Shown piece after piece: positions 6,057-9,633 of a stretch of DNA of 9,633 bases. The stretch is from positions 1-9,633 of the forward strand of contig JALRGP010000033.1 in the NCBI GenBank assembly GCA_023259685.1, in the 5' to 3' direction. The position numbers and the translations under genes are program-made. The notes beneath the pieces were generated by a model. The model was given only the letters and a program-made list of their open reading frames with translations, did not search any database and had not been told where the DNA came from. Position 1 is the first letter of the stretch. Each line of letters begins with the position of its first letter. Origin of the DNA: Alphaproteobacteria bacterium (GTDB taxonomy: Bacteria; Pseudomonadota; Alphaproteobacteria; JALRGP01).

Positions 6057-7391
6057 ATGAAAATAGGTGTTGTTGGAACCGGCTACGTTGGCTTGGTGAG
6101 CGGGACATGTTTTTCAGAATTTGGTTTTGATGTGGTATGTATGGACAAAAACCCTCGCCGCATTGAGGATTTAAATCAAGGTATTATTCCGATTTATGAA
6201 CCCGGCCTTGACAGTCTTGTCCTCGATAATCACAAAAAAAATCGCCTTCATTTTTCAACCGATATTAAAGACGCCGTTGTAGAGCGTGATATTGTGATGA
6301 TTGCGGTTGGAACACCTACCTCCGATAATGATGGTGCGGCTGATTTAACCTATGTGTTTGAGGCAGCAAAAGATATCGCTAAGCATTTGACGCCTTATAC
6401 GGTTGTTGTGACAAAATCAACGGTTCCCTTAGGAACATCCCACAAAATCAAAGAAATTATTGAAAAAGAACGTCCCGATTTAAAGGCAGGTATTGATTTT
6501 GATGTGGCGTCAAATCCTGAGTTTTTACGTGAAGGTTCCGCCATTTCCGATTTTATGCGTCCTGATCGTGTGGTGATTGGTGTTGACAACGAACGCTCTG
6601 AAAAGATCCTTCGCCAATTGTACCGTCCACTCTATCTTATTGAAACGCCTATCGTTGTCACGGATATTAAAACATCAGAACTGTCGAAATATGCATCCAA
6701 TGGATTTTTGGCTGTCAAAATTGGATTCATTAACCAAATGGCGGATATTTGTGAACAAGCAGGCGCCAACGTTCAAGATGTGGCCAAAGCCATGGGCTTG
6801 GACGGCCGCATTGGTAAAAAATTCCTTCATGCTGGACCTGGATACGGTGGGTCATGTTTTCCAAAAGACACGCTCGCCCTTGCCAAAACAGCCAAAGATT
6901 TAGGGACACCTTCTACGATTATTGAATCGGTTATTACGTCTAATGATCACCGCAAATCAGCCATGGCAGACAGGATTATAACCCATTGTCCCAATGCAAA
7001 AAAAATAGCCATTTTAGGTATCACCTTTAAACCTAATACAGATGATTTAAGGGATGCCCCAAGTCTTGTGATTGTTCCCAAGTTACTTCAACATGGAGTT
7101 GACGTTCATATCTATGACCCGCTGTATTACAAAGGATGTGAAAGAACATTACCCTTTCAAGATTCCAAAGTGAGTTTTTACCAAAATGCTTATGATGCAA
7201 TCCATGGATGTGACGGTGTTGCTATTTTAACAGAATGGAACGAATTTAGATCATTAGATTTACCGAAGGTTCAAGAACTATTGAAACAAAAATTCTTTTT
7301 TGATTTTAGAAATATCTATAAGCCTGATGAAATGGGTGAATTTTATTACTATTCAATTGGACGATCATTTTCAAAAAGTCATAACATTTAA
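6057..7391 (+). CDS. ugd: UDP-glucose 6-dehydrogenase
   Basis: This enzyme oxidises UDP-glucose twice with NAD+ to UDP-glucuronate, a precursor of capsule, exopolysaccharide or lipopolysaccharide sugars. The preferred start at 6057 gives 444 residues beginning MKIGVVGTGYVGLVSG, which puts the Rossmann GxGYVG motif (7-12) at the very N-terminus, as in the family. Other landmarks are the NPEFLREGSAI segment, the SELSKYASNGFLAVKI helix with the catalytic-site Lys and Asn, GPGYGGSCFPKDT with the nucleophile Cys267, and the C-terminal ITFKPNTDDLRDAPS loop with the UDP-binding domain. A longer frame from 6000 adds 19 residues over the promoter and is unlikely. The enzyme looks intact and is better conserved than the membrane genes. 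It has its own promoter and terminator, and no other envelope sugar genes are adjacent. Confidence 0.96.
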   Translation: MKIGVVGTGYVGLVSGTCFSEFGFDVVCMDKNPRRIEDLNQGIIPIYEPGLDSLVLDNHKKNRLHFSTDIKDAVVERDIVMIAVGTPTSDNDGAADLTYVFEAAKDIAKHLTPYTVVVTKSTVPLGTSHKIKEIIEKERPDLKAGIDFDVASNPEFLREGSAISDFMRPDRVVIGVDNERSEKILRQLYRPLYLIETPIVVTDIKTSELSKYASNGFLAVKIGFINQMADICEQAGANVQDVAKAMGLDGRIGKKFLHAGPGYGGSCFPKDTLALAKTAKDLGTPSTIIESVITSNDHRKSAMADRIITHCPNAKKIAILGITFKPNTDDLRDAPSLVIVPKLLQHGVDVHIYDPLYYKGCERTLPFQDSKVSFYQNAYDAIHGCDGVAILTEWNEFRSLDLPKVQELLKQKFFFDFRNIYKPDEMGEFYYYSIGRSFSKSHNI

Positions 7392-7400
7392 CGTAATGAT

Positions 7401-7427
7401 AAACCACCGAAAAGCTCGGTGGTTTTT
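7401..7427 (+). terminator. Intrinsic terminator of ugd
   Basis: A perfect 10-bp stem, AAACCACCGA (7401-7410) with TCGGTGGTTT (7416-7425), closes a five-base loop and ends in a T-run (7423-7427). It starts ten bases after the ugd stop codon. This is the most convincing terminator in the window. Confidence 0.85.
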
Positions 7428-7429
7428 AT

Positions 7430-7649
7430 AAATTTATAGATGCAAGGAATTTGAAGGTAATCCCCTGTCGTTTGTGTATTGCGTGTTTTTAGATGACCAT
7501 ATAAGGAACAATCATTCAAGGTCGCTTTTAAACTTTATTTTACTGCTGAAATTTCGACTATCTTTGGGTAGTGTAAGCCTTGGTCGTTACGTTTTAGTTA
7601 TATTTTTCTTCACATCAACCATTGGTCACACTACAGAAATTTTAAAAAT
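7430..7649. other. Gene-free stretch between ugd terminator and tRNA promoter
   Basis: I find no convincing coding sequence on either strand. The longest minus-strand frame is about 48 codons, lacks an ATG and runs through the ugd terminator. A small hairpin (7557-7572, six pairs including one G-T, TTTG loop) is present but lacks a T-run. The stretch may be a decayed gene or hold an unrecognised small RNA; the sequence alone shows neither. Confidence 0.4.
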
Positions 7650-7679
7650 TTGACCCTTTCATAAAAATACGTCTACAAT
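7650..7679 (+). promoter_or_regulatory. Promoter of the initiator tRNA (and probably comEC)
   Basis: TTGACC (7650-7655, five of six consensus bases) and TACAAT (7674-7679, five of six) are 18 bases apart. Transcription would begin around 7686, only a few bases before the tRNA 5' end. No other promoter is visible before comEC, so this one probably drives both. Confidence 0.65.
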
Positions 7680-7689
7680 AAGTTATTAA

Positions 7690-7766
<77 letters not shown>

Positions 7767-7803
7767 ACTCATTTTCATCCTGTCTTTCAAGTTTTTTGAT
7801 TTT

Positions 7804-9513
7804 TTGGTCGTATTTATTGCGTCTGGTATCATTTTTTGTATTGATGGTCCCTTTATTCTTATTTTTTTATCAGTTTTTTCTTTATTTTTACTGCGTTATC
7901 GTTATCAATGGGTTTTTGCTGCCTTATGTTTTTTTACAGGGATTATATTGAGCTTGTCCCGCCAACCCACGAATGGCATGATGAGAAAACCCATAAAAAA
8001 TATGCACTTTGATGGGACTATCACATCTGTTCATCATAAAAATGATCGTTATCAAATGCTGCGTTTAGATATTCATTCACACCACTATATTAAACATTGC
8101 CATTTAAAGTATTATGGAGATCTGCTGCTAAAGCCTGGAGATCATATCATCGGAGAAGGATCTTTGTATCCCATTTCAAATCCAAAAACATGGTGGGGAT
8201 TTGATTTTAAACGATATTGTTATTTGGAACACATCCAAGCAACGGGCAACTTAAAAACAATCAACACGTGTACCCCTCAAAAACATAGTGGCCTTGATCT
8301 GTATCGTTTTAAAATTAAAGAAAAATTTTTAAACACCCTGTCCAAAGACGAAGCAGCCATTGCGTGCGCATTGGTGATTGGTGATAAATCGATGATTTCA
8401 AAAACGATTCAAACTGCTTTTTCTGACTCAGGCTTATCACATATTTTGGCCATATCAGGACTGCATATGGGGTTAATTATGGGATTTGTTTTTTTCATGT
8501 GCAGGCTAGCATTATCACTGACACCCTTTGCACAGATTTATAATACAAAAAAGATCTGTGCTGTTATATCCATCATTTTTGGTGGACTATATTTAATGAT
8601 TTCAGGTTATGGAATTCCGGCCCAACGGTCATTTATTATGGTGGGAATTGCCATGATTGGAATGATCATTGATCGGTGGTCATTATCTATGCGTACATTG
8701 TCAGTCTCAGCCGTGATCATTTTAATCATTCAACCATGGTCAATTTTTAGCCTTAGCTTCCAGCTATCTTTTGCTGCTGTCTTTGGATTATTGGTTTTTT
8801 ATGAACAATATCACATAAAATTTTCAAAAAAAATATCCCAATTTCTCATTGATATTTTGCTCAGCACATCGGTTGCAACCATTGCAACGCTTCCTTTTTT
8901 AATCTCATCCTTTCAAAAGATCAGCTTTCATTCCTTTTGGACAAATATGATTGCCATACCATTAACAACTTTCTGGATTATGCCCATTGGATTTTTAACA
9001 ACTTTGTTACCGTTTAACTTATTTTTCAAATTATGGGAGATCAGTTTGACGTTACTCATTAAAATTGCAATGGTTGCTCATTCCATGAGCTTTGGCATCA
9101 TAAATGTACCTGCTCCTCATCCATTATTTTTAAGCTGTATGATCTTAAGCTTTATCCTCATTTATATGAAAAAATTTTTATGGAGCATGCTGTTATGTGT
9201 TCTGGGGATTGGATCATTTTGGATTCCTCATTATTTACCCATTTGTTACGAGAGCGCAACATGCAAAGGAACCGTTAATCATGAGAATCATACACTTTTT
9301 ATCAGCGGAAAAGCTCAACCATTTTTAATCAAAGAATGGGCTCAAGAACAATGTATATCTAAAATATCTATAACCGATGATCCTTTTACTTCTGTAAAAA
9401 AGGGAATAAGTTTTGGTTTTTTGACGACGAAAGGAATGCATTTTAAAAAACGCCCACCCTTTTATCCTTACATCAAAATTCATACGATTAAAGCTTTTAA
9501 TCTGAATAAATAG
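7804..9513 (+). CDS. comEC: ComEC/Rec2-family DNA-uptake channel protein
   Basis: ComEC forms the inner-membrane channel that passes single-stranded DNA into the cytoplasm during natural transformation. From the TTG at 7804 the protein has 569 residues: N-terminal membrane hairpins (about 3-52), a DUF4131-like beta domain (about 65-155), then the Competence domain with ALVIGDKS (189-196), GLSHILAISGLHMG (210-223), PAQRSFIMVG and SFQLSFAAVFGLLVF, and several further membrane helices. The C-terminal part (about 475-569) is short and has no HxHxDH metallo-beta-lactamase motif; a degenerate C-terminus is, to my knowledge, common in alphaproteobacterial ComEC. There is no ATG near the true N-terminus. 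TTG at 7804 or CTG at 7780 are the candidates, both without a Shine-Dalgarno sequence. No other com genes are present, so a role in nutrient or repair DNA uptake is possible but unproven. Confidence 0.9.
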   Translation: MVVFIASGIIFCIDGPFILIFLSVFSLFLLRYRYQWVFAALCFFTGIILSLSRQPTNGMMRKPIKNMHFDGTITSVHHKNDRYQMLRLDIHSHHYIKHCHLKYYGDLLLKPGDHIIGEGSLYPISNPKTWWGFDFKRYCYLEHIQATGNLKTINTCTPQKHSGLDLYRFKIKEKFLNTLSKDEAAIACALVIGDKSMISKTIQTAFSDSGLSHILAISGLHMGLIMGFVFFMCRLALSLTPFAQIYNTKKICAVISIIFGGLYLMISGYGIPAQRSFIMVGIAMIGMIIDRWSLSMRTLSVSAVIILIIQPWSIFSLSFQLSFAAVFGLLVFYEQYHIKFSKKISQFLIDILLSTSVATIATLPFLISSFQKISFHSFWTNMIAIPLTTFWIMPIGFLTTLLPFNLFFKLWEISLTLLIKIAMVAHSMSFGIINVPAPHPLFLSCMILSFILIYMKKFLWSMLLCVLGIGSFWIPHYLPICYESATCKGTVNHENHTLFISGKAQPFLIKEWAQEQCISKISITDDPFTSVKKGISFGFLTTKGMHFKKRPPFYPYIKIHTIKAFNLNK

Positions 9514-9633
9514 ACTTCTTTCGATACTTATTCTGAAAGCCGTAAGAAAAGATTTTCATGATTCGTCAAAATCCGTATTTGACAGCGATTGACAAAATAG
9601 ACAAGGTGAGAATAGAAACAATTACATAAAATT
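9514..9633 (+). promoter_or_regulatory. Non-coding end of window with tandem TTGACA boxes
   Basis: No coding frame or clear terminator is visible after comEC. Two exact TTGACA boxes (9579-9584 and 9589-9594) are ten bases apart. The second has TAGAAA (9613-9618) 18 bases downstream as a weak -10. This may be the promoter of a plus-strand gene beyond the window. Confidence 0.25.

Noticed and set aside
6395..6903. Frames overlapping ugd at 6395-6589 (minus) and 6577-6903 (plus)
   Set aside because: Both lie fully inside the intact ugd gene and show no independent features.
7388..7540. Minus-strand frame of about 48 codons, considered as a transposase or recombinase remnant
   Set aside because: No ATG, no recognisable motif, and it runs through the ugd terminator.

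Overview
The window is AT-rich and gene-dense. Its genes fit an alphaproteobacterium with a reduced, probably host-associated lifestyle, of the Holosporales, Caedibacter-like or Rickettsiales-like kind. This is inferred from an alphaproteobacterial-type RecA, the alphaproteobacterial order fliL-fliM-motE, an initiator tRNA and ComEC of familiar type, strong A/T bias, poor Shine-Dalgarno sites and several shortened proteins. No species can be named from the sequence alone.

Layout from left to right: (1) positions 1-48 look like the 3' end of a plus-strand gene, closed by a hairpin. (2) Positions 71-3138 carry a minus-strand set read right to left: folB (dihydroneopterin aldolase), rlmE (23S rRNA 2'-O-methyltransferase), a 419-residue polytopic protein resembling proton-pumping antiporter subunits (NuoL/M/N, MrpA/D), and a 254-residue membrane protein of unknown family. 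(3) A short divergent promoter region at 3139-3248 holds a perfect 9-bp inverted repeat. (4) Positions 3249-4831 carry three tightly packed plus-strand genes. They are best read as a shortened and strongly diverged flagellar module: FliL-like, FliM-like (C-terminal SpoA-type domain kept, CheY-binding N-terminus missing) and MotE-like. (5) A convergent terminator hairpin is followed by recA on the minus strand, with its own extended -10 promoter. (6) ugd (UDP-glucose 6-dehydrogenase) runs divergently from recA and ends at a strong terminator. (7) About 260 bases without a gene lead to a promoter and the initiator tRNA-fMet. (8) comEC follows the tRNA after only a few tens of bases, with no ATG start and no promoter of its own. 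(9) The last 120 bases are non-coding and hold two consensus -35-like boxes.

Most genes are housekeeping: recombination, ribosome modification, folate synthesis, nucleotide-sugar supply and translation initiation. RecA and ComEC can both act in natural transformation, but they are not adjacent and no operonic link is visible. The parts that merit a second look are the eroded flagellar module, the eroded antiporter-like pair, a one-residue insertion in the DNA-binding loop L2 of RecA, a non-canonical anticodon stem in the initiator tRNA, and the unusual starts of rlmE and comEC. I see no CRISPR array, insertion sequence, prophage or defence system.
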